Shown here: positions 17,320 through 26,309 of the stretch, in pieces
Position numbering within the stretch: position 1 is the first letter of the stretch
How the letters are laid out: every line of letters starts with the position of its first letter
Assembly: GCF_034424375.1 (NCBI RefSeq)
Contig: NZ_CP139965.1
Location: forward strand, 2,480,001 to 2,544,000
Origin: Paraburkholderia kururiensis
GTDB taxonomy: Bacteria > Pseudomonadota > Gammaproteobacteria > Burkholderiales > Burkholderiaceae
Direction: 5' to 3'
DNA: 64,000 nucleotides
Translations under genes and position numbers: made by a program
The notes under the pieces: generated by a model
Database searches by the model: none
What the model was told of the DNA's origin: nothing
What the model saw: the letters and a program-made list of their open reading frames with translations, nothing else

Positions 17320-18273
17320 TCAGCCCGCCAGCGTGCGCTCCACGGTCTCGCGCGACGGGATGGGCGCAACGGCGCCGAAGCCCCGCGTCGACAGCGCGGC
17401 GGCCACGTTCGCATAGCGCGCCGCGGCGAACGGATCGTCGCCCGCGACGAGTCGCGCCACGAAGGCGCCGCCGAAGCAGTCGCCGGCGCCCGTGGCGTCC
17501 ACGGCATCGACGACATGGCCGGCCACTACGCGACGCTCGTCCGGCGTCGCGACGTACGCGCCGTCGCGCCCCAGCTTGAGCGCCACCACGCGCGGCCCGT
17601 GCGCGAGCAGAAAGTCCACGATCTCGTCGCGGCCGGTGAGGCCCGTCAGCGCCGTCACGTCGTCCCAGCTCGGCAGGCAGATGTCGGCTTGCCGGATCGC
17701 TTCGAGCATCACCGCGCGCGCCCGCGCGAGCGGCCAGAGCTTGAGCCGCAGGTTCGTATCGAAACTCACGCGCACGCCGTTCGCCCGCGCATGATCGATG
17801 GCGGCAAGCGCCGCGTCGCACGCGGACACGCTGATCGCGAGGCTAATGCCGGAGAGGTGCACGACCTGCGCCGCTGCGATCGCATCGAGCGGCAGGTCCC
17901 GCGGCGCATAACGGCTTGCCGCCGAACCCGCGCGCAGATAGTCGAACTCATGGCCCGACGGCCCGTGCGAGACGAAGTACACGCCTGTGGAAGCGCCGCT
18001 GTCCGTGCGCACATACGAGGTATCGACACCCTCACGCTGCCACAGGTCGAGCAGCAGACGCCCGAAATGATCGCTGCCCACGGCGGACACGAAGCCCGTC
18101 GCCGCGCCCTGGCGCGCGGCCGCGATGCAGAAGTTCGACGTGTCGCCGCCGAAACCCTGCAGGTACTCGGGCGCGTTCGGCGACCGCTGGTTGAACTCGA
18201 TCATCGCCTCGCCGAGCGCGAGGATCTGCGGTGTGCTGTGACCTGCGGAGCCTGCCGTGCCCGTGGACGCCAT
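17320..18273 (-). CDS. kdgK: PfkB-family sugar kinase, 2-keto-3-deoxygluconate kinase type
   Basis: A 317-residue ribokinase-like kinase. The N-terminal signature GEAMIEFNQR and GGDTSNFCIAAARQG, followed by the C-terminal DATGAGDCFGGAFVAR with the catalytic Asp, define the PfkB family. The pattern EAMIEFN...GFGGDTSN is typical of KDG kinases, which phosphorylate 2-keto-3-deoxygluconate to feed the Entner-Doudoroff pathway. The substrate is inferred from this similarity. It starts four bases downstream of the rimO stop, so the two are co-transcribed; there is no metabolic link to rimO. Confidence 0.85.
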   Translation of the reverse strand: MASTGTAGSAGHSTPQILALGEAMIEFNQRSPNAPEYLQGFGGDTSNFCIAAARQGAATGFVSAVGSDHFGRLLLDLWQREGVDTSYVRTDSGASTGVYFVSHGPSGHEFDYLRAGSAASRYAPRDLPLDAIAAAQVVHLSGISLAISVSACDAALAAIDHARANGVRVSFDTNLRLKLWPLARARAVMLEAIRQADICLPSWDDVTALTGLTGRDEIVDFLLAHGPRVVALKLGRDGAYVATPDERRVVAGHVVDAVDATGAGDCFGGAFVARLVAGDDPFAAARYANVAAALSTRGFGAVAPIPSRETVERTLAG

Positions 18274-18276
18274 GGC

Positions 18277-19680
18277 TCAGACCTCGCCCCACAGGTCGTG
18301 GCCGTCCGCGCCCGTGATCTTCACGGAAACGAAATCGCCCACCTTGTAGCGCTTCGAGGGCTTCGACGGCGGCGCAACGTACACCACGCCGTCGATCTCG
18401 GGCGCATCCGCGGCCGTGCGGCCCATGCCGCCGTCTGCGTTGACTTCGTCGACGAGCACTTTCAGCGTCTTGCCGATCTTGCGCTGCATGCGTCTGGCCG
18501 ACACGGCTTCGGCCACTTCCATGAAGCGCGCGCGGCGCGCCTCGCGCACGTCGTCGGGCAAGGCACCGTCCAGCTCGTTCGCGCTCGCGCCTTCCACCGG
18601 CGAGTACGCAAAGCAGCCCACGCGGTCCAGTTCGGCCTCGCGGATGAAGTCGAGCAGCGTTTCGAACTGCTCCTCCGTCTCGCCGGGAAAGCCCGCGATG
18701 AACGTGCTGCGGATCGTGAGGTCCGGGCACACCTTGCGCCAGGCCTGCACGCGCTCGAGCGTCTTTTCCGCGTTCGCGGGCCGCTTCATGCGCTTCAGCA
18801 CCTCGGGGTGCGCGTGCTGGAACGGCACGTCGAGATACGGCAGCACGTGGCCCTTGAGCGGCCCTTCGGCCATCATCGGAATGATTTCGTCGACGTGCGG
18901 ATACGGGTAGACGTAATGCAGCCGCACCCACGCGCCGTATTGCGCGGCCAGTTCGCCCAGCGCGCTCACCAGTTCGGTCATGCGCGTCTTCAGCGGACGG
19001 CCGTTCCAGAAACCGGTGCGGTACTTCACGTCCACACCGTAGGCGCTCGTGTCCTGCGAGATGACGAGCAGTTCCTTCACGCCGGAGCGAAACAGGTTTT
19101 CGGCTTCGAGCATGACTTCCGCGACGGGCCGCGAGACGAGGTCGCCCCGCATCGACGGAATGATGCAGAAGGTGCAGCGGTGATTGCAGCCTTCGGAAAT
19201 CTTGAGGTAAGCATAGTGGCGCGGCGTGAGCTTGACGCCCGCGGCCGGCACGAGGTCGACGAACGGATCGTGCGGCTTCGGCAGGTGGCTGTGCACCGCC
19301 TGCATCACCTCGCCCACGGCATGCGGGCCCGTCACGGCCAGCACCTTCGGATGCACTTCCTCGATGAGACCCGTGCCGCTCGCGCTCTTCTTCGCGCCGA
19401 GGCAGCCGGTCACGATCACCTTGCCGTTCTCGGCAAGGGCCTCGCCGATGGCGTCGAGACTCTCCTGCACCGCTTCGTCGATGAAGCCGCACGTGTTGAC
19501 GACGACGAGATCGGCGCCGTCGTAGGTGCCCGAAATCTCGTAGCCCTCGGCACGCAGCTGGGTGATGATCTGCTCGGAATCGACGAGGGCCTTCGGGCAA
19601 CCGAGGCTCACGAAGCCGACCTTGGGCACGGCGGGCTGGGCGGAATCGCTGGATGAAGCGGAGGAAAGGCTGGGCGGCAT
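18277..19680 (-). CDS. rimO: Ribosomal protein S12 methylthiotransferase RimO
   Basis: A 467-residue radical-SAM enzyme that adds a methylthio group to an aspartate of ribosomal protein S12. The N-terminal UPF0004 part (VGFVSLGCPKALVDSEQI, NTCGFIDEA) binds the auxiliary iron-sulphur cluster. The radical-SAM motif CNHRCTFCIIP follows, and a TRAM-like domain closes the protein (IGKTLKVLVDEV to the end). These motifs distinguish it from MiaB. The ATG at 19680 was chosen; the Ser/Ala-rich first 18 residues are not conserved. It heads the rimO-kdgK-bktB run. Confidence 0.93.
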   Translation of the reverse strand: MPPSLSSASSSDSAQPAVPKVGFVSLGCPKALVDSEQIITQLRAEGYEISGTYDGADLVVVNTCGFIDEAVQESLDAIGEALAENGKVIVTGCLGAKKSASGTGLIEEVHPKVLAVTGPHAVGEVMQAVHSHLPKPHDPFVDLVPAAGVKLTPRHYAYLKISEGCNHRCTFCIIPSMRGDLVSRPVAEVMLEAENLFRSGVKELLVISQDTSAYGVDVKYRTGFWNGRPLKTRMTELVSALGELAAQYGAWVRLHYVYPYPHVDEIIPMMAEGPLKGHVLPYLDVPFQHAHPEVLKRMKRPANAEKTLERVQAWRKVCPDLTIRSTFIAGFPGETEEQFETLLDFIREAELDRVGCFAYSPVEGASANELDGALPDDVREARRARFMEVAEAVSARRMQRKIGKTLKVLVDEVNADGGMGRTAADAPEIDGVVYVAPPSKPSKRYKVGDFVSVKITGADGHDLWGEV

Positions 19681-19911
19681 AAGAGAGGTCCGGCGCAATG
19701 ACGACGATGGCGGCGAGACAGTCGCACACAGTCAAGCGTGCGCCGCCTCGCGGAGTTCCTCGCGCGCGGCGGGCGCCGGCGCGCGTAACCGCGTATTGTA
19801 CCGCGCGGGTTGCGGGAGGCGCCCGACCGGGCCACGCTTGCCCCGGCGCAACGCAGGCGGCTTACCGCCTGCCCCCCGCCCGCTCGCCGCCGCGTTTGCA
19901 GCCGTTCGCCC

Positions 19912-20553
19912 TTACTTGCTCTCCGGTTCCTTGTCCGGATTCGGCTCGCCGCGCGCCGCGCCACCCGAAGGCGAAGCGGAACCGCCGCTGCCGCCCATGC
20001 CCGGAGCAGCGCCCGGCTGTTTGAACGGGAAGCTGCTGAACATCGTCTTCGCCTGGTTCTGCATCTGCTCCTGCATCTGCACGAACATGTTCTTCGACTG
20101 CTCGATGTAGCTCGTCATCATGCCCTGCATCATCGGCGCCTGCATGTTCATGAACTGGGACCAGACCTCCGGGTTCATCGCGTTGCCTTCGTACAGGTTC
20201 TTCGACTGGTCGGCGAGCTTGTTCTGGATGTCGATGAACGCCTGGATGTTCTTCTCCAGGTACGTGCCCATCATGCCCTGCATCGCATGGCCGTAGAAAC
20301 GGATGATCTGCGAGAGCATGGACGACGAGAACATCGGCAGCCCGCCGCTCTCCTCCTCGAGGATGATCTGCAGCAGGATGGCGCGCGTCAGGTCCTCGTT
20401 CGTCTTCGCGTCGATGACCTTGAAATCCTCCTGGTCGAGCACGAGCTGCTTGACGTCGGTCAGCGTGATGTACGTGCTCGTTTCAGTGTCATACAGCCGA
20501 CGGTTGGGATACTTCTTGATCAGTCGTTCGGCGCTCTTCTTTGTAGTGGTCAT
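19912..20553 (-). CDS. phaR: Polyhydroxyalkanoate synthesis repressor PhaR
   Basis: A 213-residue protein. The N-terminal DNA/accumulation-regulator domain (LIKKYPNRRLYDTETSTYITL, residues 10-70) and the following PHB-accumulation repeats (IIRFYGHAMQGMMGTYLEKN) are typical of PhaR. Such proteins bind both PHB granules and DNA, repressing phasin genes until granules form. The tail is Met/Gln-rich and then Gly/Pro/Ser-rich. AAAGGG lies upstream of the ATG at 20553. It is last in the phaC-phaA-phaB-phaR order, 128 bases after phaB. Confidence 0.93.
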   Translation of the reverse strand: MTTTKKSAERLIKKYPNRRLYDTETSTYITLTDVKQLVLDQEDFKVIDAKTNEDLTRAILLQIILEEESGGLPMFSSSMLSQIIRFYGHAMQGMMGTYLEKNIQAFIDIQNKLADQSKNLYEGNAMNPEVWSQFMNMQAPMMQGMMTSYIEQSKNMFVQMQEQMQNQAKTMFSSFPFKQPGAAPGMGGSGGSASPSGGAARGEPNPDKEPESK

Positions 20554-20682
20554 GTATCGCCCTTTCGCGCGTAACAGCGCAGAAACGGCGCCCGCCCGGC
20601 ACACGGCCATCCGTGTGCGAACGTCGCGCCGCCAACCCTCTTCTGATCCGTTGGCGCCCGTGCAGCGCCGGGCGCCGCCGGA

Positions 20683-21423
20683 TCAGCCCATGTGCAGACC
20701 GCCGTTCAGCGAGAAGTCGGCGCCGGTCGCAAAACCCGACTCGTCCGACGCCAGCCATCCGACGATCGATGCAATCTCGTCCGGCGAGCCGAGGCGGCGC
20801 ACCGGAATCGTGGCGACGATCTTTTCCAGCACGTCGGGACGGATCGACTTGACCATGTCGGTGCCGATGTAGCCCGGCGACACGGTATTGACCGTCACGC
20901 CCTTGGTCGCCACTTCCTGGGCGAGCGCCATCGTAAAGCCGTGAATGCCGGCCTTCGCGGTGGAATAGTTGGTCTGGCCGAACTGCCCCTTCTGCCCGTT
21001 GACCGACGAGATGTTGATGATGCGTCCCCAGCCGCGCTCCACCATGCCGTCGATCACCTGCTTCGTCACGTTGAAGAGACTCGTGAGATTGGTGTCGATC
21101 ACCGCGGTCCAGTCTTCGTGCGTCATCTTGCGGAATACGACGTCGCGCGTGATGCCCGCATTGTTGACGAGCACGTCGATCTCGCCGACTTCGGCCTTGA
21201 CCTTGTCGAACGCCTCGCGCGTGGACTCCCAGTCGCCAACGTTACCTTCCGACGCGACGAAATCGTAGCCGAGCGCCTTCTGGTCTTCGAGCCATTTCAC
21301 GCGGCGCGGCGAATTCGGCCCGCACCCGGCAATCACCCTGAAACCCTGCTTGTGCAGGCGCTGGCAGATGCTCGTGCCAATGCCGCCCATGCCGCCCGTT
21401 ACATATGCAATTCGTTGTGACAT
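20683..21423 (-). CDS. phaB: Acetoacetyl-CoA reductase
   Basis: A 246-residue short-chain dehydrogenase with exactly the length of Cupriavidus PhaB. It reduces acetoacetyl-CoA to (R)-3-hydroxybutyryl-CoA with NADPH. The cofactor loop TGGMGGIG is at residues 9-16, NNAG lies in the middle, and the catalytic Ser140 (ISSVNG), Tyr153 and Lys157 (YSTAK) are all present. GGAG precedes the ATG. It supplies the monomer for PhaC. Confidence 0.95.
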   Translation of the reverse strand: MSQRIAYVTGGMGGIGTSICQRLHKQGFRVIAGCGPNSPRRVKWLEDQKALGYDFVASEGNVGDWESTREAFDKVKAEVGEIDVLVNNAGITRDVVFRKMTHEDWTAVIDTNLTSLFNVTKQVIDGMVERGWGRIINISSVNGQKGQFGQTNYSTAKAGIHGFTMALAQEVATKGVTVNTVSPGYIGTDMVKSIRPDVLEKIVATIPVRRLGSPDEIASIVGWLASDESGFATGADFSLNGGLHMG

Positions 21424-21596
21424 AAACCACGCTCCGTTATCGTTTTCGGGGCACCGACCGGCGGCCCCATGCCTCGCCCCTCTACCGCTCCTCCTGCTGA
21501 CCTCGGTGCCGCCTCGCCTGCCGCTGACTGCTACTGCGCGCTACGCCGCCGCACCGTGCGCGGCGAGCGGCGTAGCGTGTGCAACCCGACGCGGCA

Positions 21597-22778
21597 TTAC
21601 ATGCGCTCGACTGCGAGCGCGACGCCCATGCCGCCGCCGATGCACAACGACGCGAGGCCGCGCTTCGCGTCGCGCTTCTGCATTTCGTGCAGCAGCGTAA
21701 CGAGAATGCGGCAGCCCGACGCGCCGATCGGATGACCGATCGCGATGGCGCCGCCGTTCACGTTGACCTTCGACGTATCCCAGCCCATCTGCTTGTGCAC
21801 GGCGAGCGCCTGTGCGGCGAACGCTTCGTTGATCTCCATGAGGTCGAGGTCCTGCACCGACCAGCCGGCACGTTCGAGGCAGCGGCGCGAAGCCGGCACC
21901 GGGCCCATGCCCATCACCTTCGGGTCGACACCCGCGTTCGCGTACGCCTTGATGCGCGCGAGCGGCGTGAGGCCCAGCGCTTCGGCCTTCTTCGCCGACA
22001 TCACCACGACCGCAGCGGCACCGTCGTTGATGCCCGAGGCGTTCGCAGCGGTCACCGTGCCTTCCTTGCTGAATGCGGGCTTGAGACCTGCCAGCGATTC
22101 GGCGGTCACGCCATGACGCACGAACTCGTCGGTGGCGAAACGCAGCGGCTCGCCCTTGCGTTGCGGAATCTCGATGGGCACGATCTCGTCGTCGAAGCGG
22201 CCGGCCTTTTGCGCGGCTTCGGCCTTGTTCTGCGAGAGCGCCGCGAACGCGTCCTGCTCTTCGCGCGTGATGTTGTATTCCCTGGCAACGTTCTCGGCCG
22301 TGACGCCCATGTGGTACTGGTTGTAGACGTCCCACAGGCCGTCCACGATCATGGTGTCGACGAGCTTCGCGTCGCCCATGCGAAAGCCGTCGCGCGAGCC
22401 CGGCAGCACGTGGGGTGCCGCGCTCATGTTTTCCTGGCCGCCTGCCACGACGATCTCGGCGTCGCCCGCGATGATCGCGTTGGCCGCAAGCATCACGGCT
22501 TTCAGGCCCGAGCCGCACACCTTGTTGATGGTCATGGCCGGCACCGAAGTGGGCAAGCCCGCCTTGATCGACGACTGGCGCGCCGGGTTCTGACCGCTGC
22601 CCGCTGCCAGTACCTGGCCCATGATCACTTCGCTCACCTGTTCGGGCGTCACGCCCGCGCGCTCGAGGGCGGCGACGATCACCTTCGAGCCGAGTTCGGG
22701 CGCCGCGATCTTCGCGAGCGTGCCACCGAATTTGCCCACGGCAGTGCGGGCGGCCGATACGATCACGACATCAGTCAT
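21597..22778 (-). CDS. phaA: Acetyl-CoA acetyltransferase
   Basis: A 393-residue thiolase, the same length as Cupriavidus PhaA. Cys88 in TINKVCGSGLK is the nucleophile, with His near 349 (AIGHPIGASG) and Cys near 379 (SLCIGGG). It condenses two acetyl-CoA to acetoacetyl-CoA, the first step of polyhydroxybutyrate synthesis. AAGGAA lies upstream of the ATG at 22778; the open frame extends 23 codons further but is not conserved-looking. It lies 94 bases after phaC. Confidence 0.95.
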   Translation of the reverse strand: MTDVVIVSAARTAVGKFGGTLAKIAAPELGSKVIVAALERAGVTPEQVSEVIMGQVLAAGSGQNPARQSSIKAGLPTSVPAMTINKVCGSGLKAVMLAANAIIAGDAEIVVAGGQENMSAAPHVLPGSRDGFRMGDAKLVDTMIVDGLWDVYNQYHMGVTAENVAREYNITREEQDAFAALSQNKAEAAQKAGRFDDEIVPIEIPQRKGEPLRFATDEFVRHGVTAESLAGLKPAFSKEGTVTAANASGINDGAAAVVVMSAKKAEALGLTPLARIKAYANAGVDPKVMGMGPVPASRRCLERAGWSVQDLDLMEINEAFAAQALAVHKQMGWDTSKVNVNGGAIAIGHPIGASGCRILVTLLHEMQKRDAKRGLASLCIGGGMGVALAVERM

Positions 22779-22872
22779 TTCAGGTTCCTTCGGGCATCGG
22801 GGCGCCGGGCGGCGCCAGCCCTTCAAGTTAAAAATCCGTCCGGCCACGCGAATGGCCGGTACGCCGTGCGCT

Positions 22873-24903
22873 TCAGTCGCGCTGCAGCACGTAGCGTCCG
22901 GGCGCCGGCTCGATCTCGGGAAACTCCGGCGAGCCGGCCTGCATGCGTGCCTTGATCTTGCGTCCCGCGTACTGGTCGAGCCAATTCACCCATTCGGGCC
23001 ACCAGCTGCCGGGCACTTCCTCCGCCGCCTCGAACCATGTGTCGGCATCTTTCGGCAGATGCTTGCCGTCGCCGCGCACGGTCCAATAACTGCGCTTGTT
23101 TTTCGAAGGCGGATTGATCACGCCCGCAATGTGGCCCGACGCCCCGAGCACGAACCGGAGCGGCCCGGTGAGGAGCGGCACCGACGCGTACGCCGTGCGC
23201 CACGGCACGATGTGATCTTCGCGCGAACCGTAGATGAAAGTGGGCACGTCGATGCGCGAGAGGTCGACCGGCTCGCCGCACACGGTGAGCGCGCCCGGCT
23301 CGCGCAGCCGGTTCTCCAGATACGTATTGCGCAGGTACCACACGTACATCGGGCCAGGCAGGTTCGTCGAATCGCTGTTCCAGTAGAGCAGGTCGAACGG
23401 TGCCGGCGTGCGCCCTTTGAGATAGTTGTCGACCACGTAGTTCCATACGAGATCGTTCGGACGCAGGAACGAAAACGTGTTCGCGAATTCGATGCCGCGC
23501 ATCAGGCCCGGCGCCGTGCCGTCCTTGCCGCCGATGGTCTGCTCGCGCATCTTCACATGGGCCTCGTCCACGAACACGTCGAGCACGCCGGTGTCCGAGA
23601 AGTCGAGCATCGCGGTGAGCAGCGTCATCGAGGCGGCCGGATGTTCGCCGCGCGCGGCGGCCACGGCGAGTGCCGTGGCGAGCAGCGTGCCGCCCACGCA
23701 GAAGCCGAGCGTATTGATCTGTTCGCGACCGCTGATGCTGCGCACCGTTTCGATGGCGGTAAGCACACCCTCTTCGACGTAGTCGTCCCAGCTTTTGTGC
23801 GCAATCGACGCATCGGCGTTGCGCCACGAAACCAGAAACACCTGGTGCCCCGACTCCAGCGCGTGGGCGACGAGCGAATTCTCCGGCTGCAGATCGAGGA
23901 TGTAGAACTTGTTGATGCACGGCGGCACGATGAGCAGCGGCCGCTCGCGCACGGAGGACGTCCGCGGCTTGTACTGGATCAACTGCATCAGGTCGTTCTC
24001 GAATACGACCGAACCTTCCGTATTCGCGAGATTCTTGCCGACCACGAAGCGCGACTCGTCGGTCTGCGAAATCTTGCCGCGCTGCAGGTCGGCGAGCAGA
24101 TTCATCACGCCCTGACGCAGGCTTTCGCCGTGACTGTCGAGCAGCGTCTTTTGCGCTTCGGGATTGAGCGCGAGGAAGTTGCTGGGCGACGCGGCAGCCG
24201 TCCATTGCTGCACGGCGAAGCGGATGCGCTCACGCGTTTTCGCGTCGGTCTGAAGCGCATCGACGAGTTCATGCAGATAGCGTGCGTTGAGCAGATACCA
24301 CGCGGCCGTGAACGCATAGGCCGGCGTCGTCTTCCAGGCCTCGGACGAGAAGCGGCGGTCTTTGAGTTCGAGCGGAGACTGTGCGGTATCGGCGGCCTGT
24401 TGCAGCAGTTGCACCGCCTCGCGCGAATAGTCGGACTGCAGCGACTGCAGACGCTCGGGCGCGATGGACGCCGTAGGCAGCTTCAACGCCTGCAATGCCG
24501 AGAACGGCGAGGATGCGAACGATGTCGCGGCCTTGGTGAAGTCGGGCATCGGCGGCATGGAGGGCATCGATGGCATCGCACCCGCGTTGAATGCGCCCGC
24601 CCCGCCCATAGCTCCCGGCACACCGGGCGGCCACCAGGGCCACGCGGTTGCCGCGCCCTGACCCGCTGCGCCTTTGTCCTTGCCAGCGGTCCCGTTAGCG
24701 CCGCTCGCGCCATGACGCGCCGCATTGGCCGCAGCCGCACCTTCCTGAATCTGTTGAGTGGCGGCATTCGCAAGCGAGCGCCAGGCGTTGAGCCAGGCAT
24801 CGAACATCTGCTGCATGCCGGCAGCGTCCGGCGAGGTGTGCTGCGTGCTGTGCGCCGAAGCGTTGTTGCGCGAAGAAGCGGAGGAATCTCGTGATGCAGC
24901 CAT
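22873..24903 (-). CDS. phaC: Class I poly(R)-hydroxyalkanoic acid synthase
   Basis: A 676-residue polymerase that links 3-hydroxyacyl-CoA units into polyester on granules. The lipase-like box FCVGGT has catalytic Cys402; Asp563 (GSREDHIVPW) and His591 (SGHIAGVINP) complete the triad. All three lie exactly 83 positions beyond Cys319/Asp480/His508 of the 589-residue Cupriavidus enzyme. The difference is therefore wholly an N-terminal extension, Ala/Gly/Pro/Met-rich (about residues 55-125). The ATG at 24903 has a weak ribosome-binding site placed very close; a later Met (GMQQMFDAW, residue 30) is an alternative. It is the first gene of the pha operon, with a promoter at 25009-25038. Confidence 0.95.
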   Translation of the reverse strand: MAASRDSSASSRNNASAHSTQHTSPDAAGMQQMFDAWLNAWRSLANAATQQIQEGAAAANAARHGASGANGTAGKDKGAAGQGAATAWPWWPPGVPGAMGGAGAFNAGAMPSMPSMPPMPDFTKAATSFASSPFSALQALKLPTASIAPERLQSLQSDYSREAVQLLQQAADTAQSPLELKDRRFSSEAWKTTPAYAFTAAWYLLNARYLHELVDALQTDAKTRERIRFAVQQWTAAASPSNFLALNPEAQKTLLDSHGESLRQGVMNLLADLQRGKISQTDESRFVVGKNLANTEGSVVFENDLMQLIQYKPRTSSVRERPLLIVPPCINKFYILDLQPENSLVAHALESGHQVFLVSWRNADASIAHKSWDDYVEEGVLTAIETVRSISGREQINTLGFCVGGTLLATALAVAAARGEHPAASMTLLTAMLDFSDTGVLDVFVDEAHVKMREQTIGGKDGTAPGLMRGIEFANTFSFLRPNDLVWNYVVDNYLKGRTPAPFDLLYWNSDSTNLPGPMYVWYLRNTYLENRLREPGALTVCGEPVDLSRIDVPTFIYGSREDHIVPWRTAYASVPLLTGPLRFVLGASGHIAGVINPPSKNKRSYWTVRGDGKHLPKDADTWFEAAEEVPGSWWPEWVNWLDQYAGRKIKARMQAGSPEFPEIEPAPGRYVLQRD

Positions 24904-25008
24904 ACCTGCTGTTGACCGGTGTGCCCCGAAGGACGGGTTGAGAGGCAGGTTGCACGCGCACGGGCCGATTGCTCGCGACCTCGACGCCCTGTCCCGTGGA
25001 TGGGAAAC

Positions 25009-25038
25009 ATTCTTGCTCCCCACCAAAAGCCATGTCAA
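25009..25038 (-). promoter_or_regulatory. Promoter of the phaCABR operon
   Basis: Minus strand: a perfect TTGACA (25033-25038), an 18-base spacer and AAGAAT (25009-25014). From memory, the Cupriavidus necator phaC promoter pairs TTGACA with AACAAT at similar spacing. A T-rich/A-rich tract 30-45 bases upstream (25065-25084) could act as an UP element. The predicted leader is about 100 bases. Confidence 0.6.
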
Positions 25039-25101
25039 TGCTTGCTCCCGATTTTGCCGCAGTGCGATATTTTTTTTATTATCGTTTTCCCCCATCCGTT
25101 A

Positions 25102-25113
25102 TGCTGCGCAGCA
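25102..25113. promoter_or_regulatory. TGCTGCGCAGCA palindrome upstream of phaC
   Basis: A perfect 12-base palindrome about 65 bases upstream of the phaC -35 box. Paracoccus PhaR recognises TGC/GCA-rich dyads, so an autoregulatory PhaR site is possible; this is inference from similarity of the half-sites only. Confidence 0.25.
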
Positions 25114-25442
25114 ATTCGCGCAGGCACGCAATGCGTAATGGGACGGCAAAACCATGTGCAGCAACGCATGGAATCTTCGTCGATCCCATAGCGCGCGACG
25201 GACGAAGCACGTATGTGCGGTGCCGCGCAAGACGGCTGCGCATCGCGTTCTGCGCCGCGGCTTCCTTCTACGTGTGGCGCGAGCGTCGTGGGTTCTTGCG
25301 CCTCGTGCGTTCATCGTCGGTTTAGCACCTCGTACGCCGACAATCGCGCGGAGCGAAGCCGTCTCGCGCGTCCTTCATTTGCTCGCATCGCGGCGAATTG
25401 ATCGCACGGTCATGCCGCGCGTTCACCGCTTCGATCGCAGAT

Positions 25443-26309
25443 TCAATCGTTGAGCCAGATCATGGCCGCCATGCGTCCCGTCACGCGATCGCGCCGGTAG
25501 GAATAGAAGTGTTCGCGATCGGTGACCGTGCAGCGGTCCCCGCCCGCAATCGACTCGATGCCCATTGCATTCAGACGCAAACGCGCAAGCGCCGGGAGAT
25601 TGGCCAGATATTTGTCCGGCGCATGTGAATGCGCAACGAACGCGCGCGCCGTTGCATCTGCGATTGCAGGCGGCGTTCCCGCCTGTCGCGATGCGTCCAC
25701 AGCGGGCACGCTGTTCATGAAGGCGTCACGCACGTCTGCGCCCACTTCGAACGCAGTCGGGCCAATGGCGGGGCCGAGATAGACCTGGAGTGACTCGACC
25801 GCGCAACCGGCCAGCCCGGCCACACGCACAGCGGTCTTTTCGATCACACCCGCCGCGAGTCCGCGCCAGCCCGCATGGGCAGCGCCGACGGCACGTCCCG
25901 CCGGGTCGCAGATCAACACCGGCATGCAGTCCGCGACCATCACCACGCAGGCGACGCCGGGTCTCGCGGTCACGCTCGCGTCGGCACGCAGCGGCGCACT
26001 GCCTGCGTCCAATGCGGCCAGTGCGTGTTCCGCCTGTACCACGTCGCTGCCGTGCACCTGCTCGAGCCACGCAGGCCGCGCGCCGGCAAGCGCGACGAGA
26101 CGCGCGCGATTGGCCTCGACGTGTACGAGATCGTCGCCGGTATGCGTGCCGAGGTTCAGACCACCGGACGCATCTGCGCCGTTGCGCCAACGGCCGTAGG
26201 GCGGCTCGCTCACGCCGCCGTTGCGCGTCGTCACGCATGCGCGTACGCGGGACGAAACGGCCCAGTCGGGTTGCAACACGTCGGCGAGTGTCAGGTCAGG
26301 CTCGGTCAT
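25443..26309 (-). CDS. pgeF: Peptidoglycan editing factor PgeF (YfiH family)
   Basis: A 288-residue protein of the multicopper-polyphenol-oxidase-like family (YfiH/LACC1). Family residues are visible: TTRNGGVS near 28, QVHG near 84, ADCMPVLI (Asp-Cys), HAGWRGL (metal-binding His) and the terminal YSYRRD. In E. coli PgeF removes muropeptide errors in which serine replaces alanine; older annotations call it laccase. Its ATG lies inside the rluD stop (four-base overlap, 26306-26309), so translation is coupled, an arrangement I recall as common in proteobacteria. Confidence 0.9.
   Translation of the reverse strand: MTEPDLTLADVLQPDWAVSSRVRACVTTRNGGVSEPPYGRWRNGADASGGLNLGTHTGDDLVHVEANRARLVALAGARPAWLEQVHGSDVVQAEHALAALDAGSAPLRADASVTARPGVACVVMVADCMPVLICDPAGRAVGAAHAGWRGLAAGVIEKTAVRVAGLAGCAVESLQVYLGPAIGPTAFEVGADVRDAFMNSVPAVDASRQAGTPPAIADATARAFVAHSHAPDKYLANLPALARLRLNAMGIESIAGGDRCTVTDREHFYSYRRDRVTGRMAAMIWLND

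Larger units (their letters stand above)
24904..25442. other. Promoter region of the pha operon, no gene seen
   Basis: About 540 bases upstream of phaC and downstream of pgeF. The part nearest phaC carries a promoter (25009-25038), an A/T tract flanked by CGATA/TATCG (25065-25084) and a perfect palindrome TGCTGCGCAGCA (25102-25113). The rest, 25115-25442, shows short Arg-rich ORFs only, none believable. Confidence 0.5.

Noticed and set aside
17515..19656. 713-residue plus-strand frame opposite kdgK and rimO
   Set aside because: Same mirror-frame pattern; RimO and the kinase on the other strand have full catalytic motifs.
25154..25453. Small plus-strand ORFs upstream of phaC
   Set aside because: Arg-rich, no ribosome-binding site and no protein-like pattern; the region is better explained as the pha regulatory gap.
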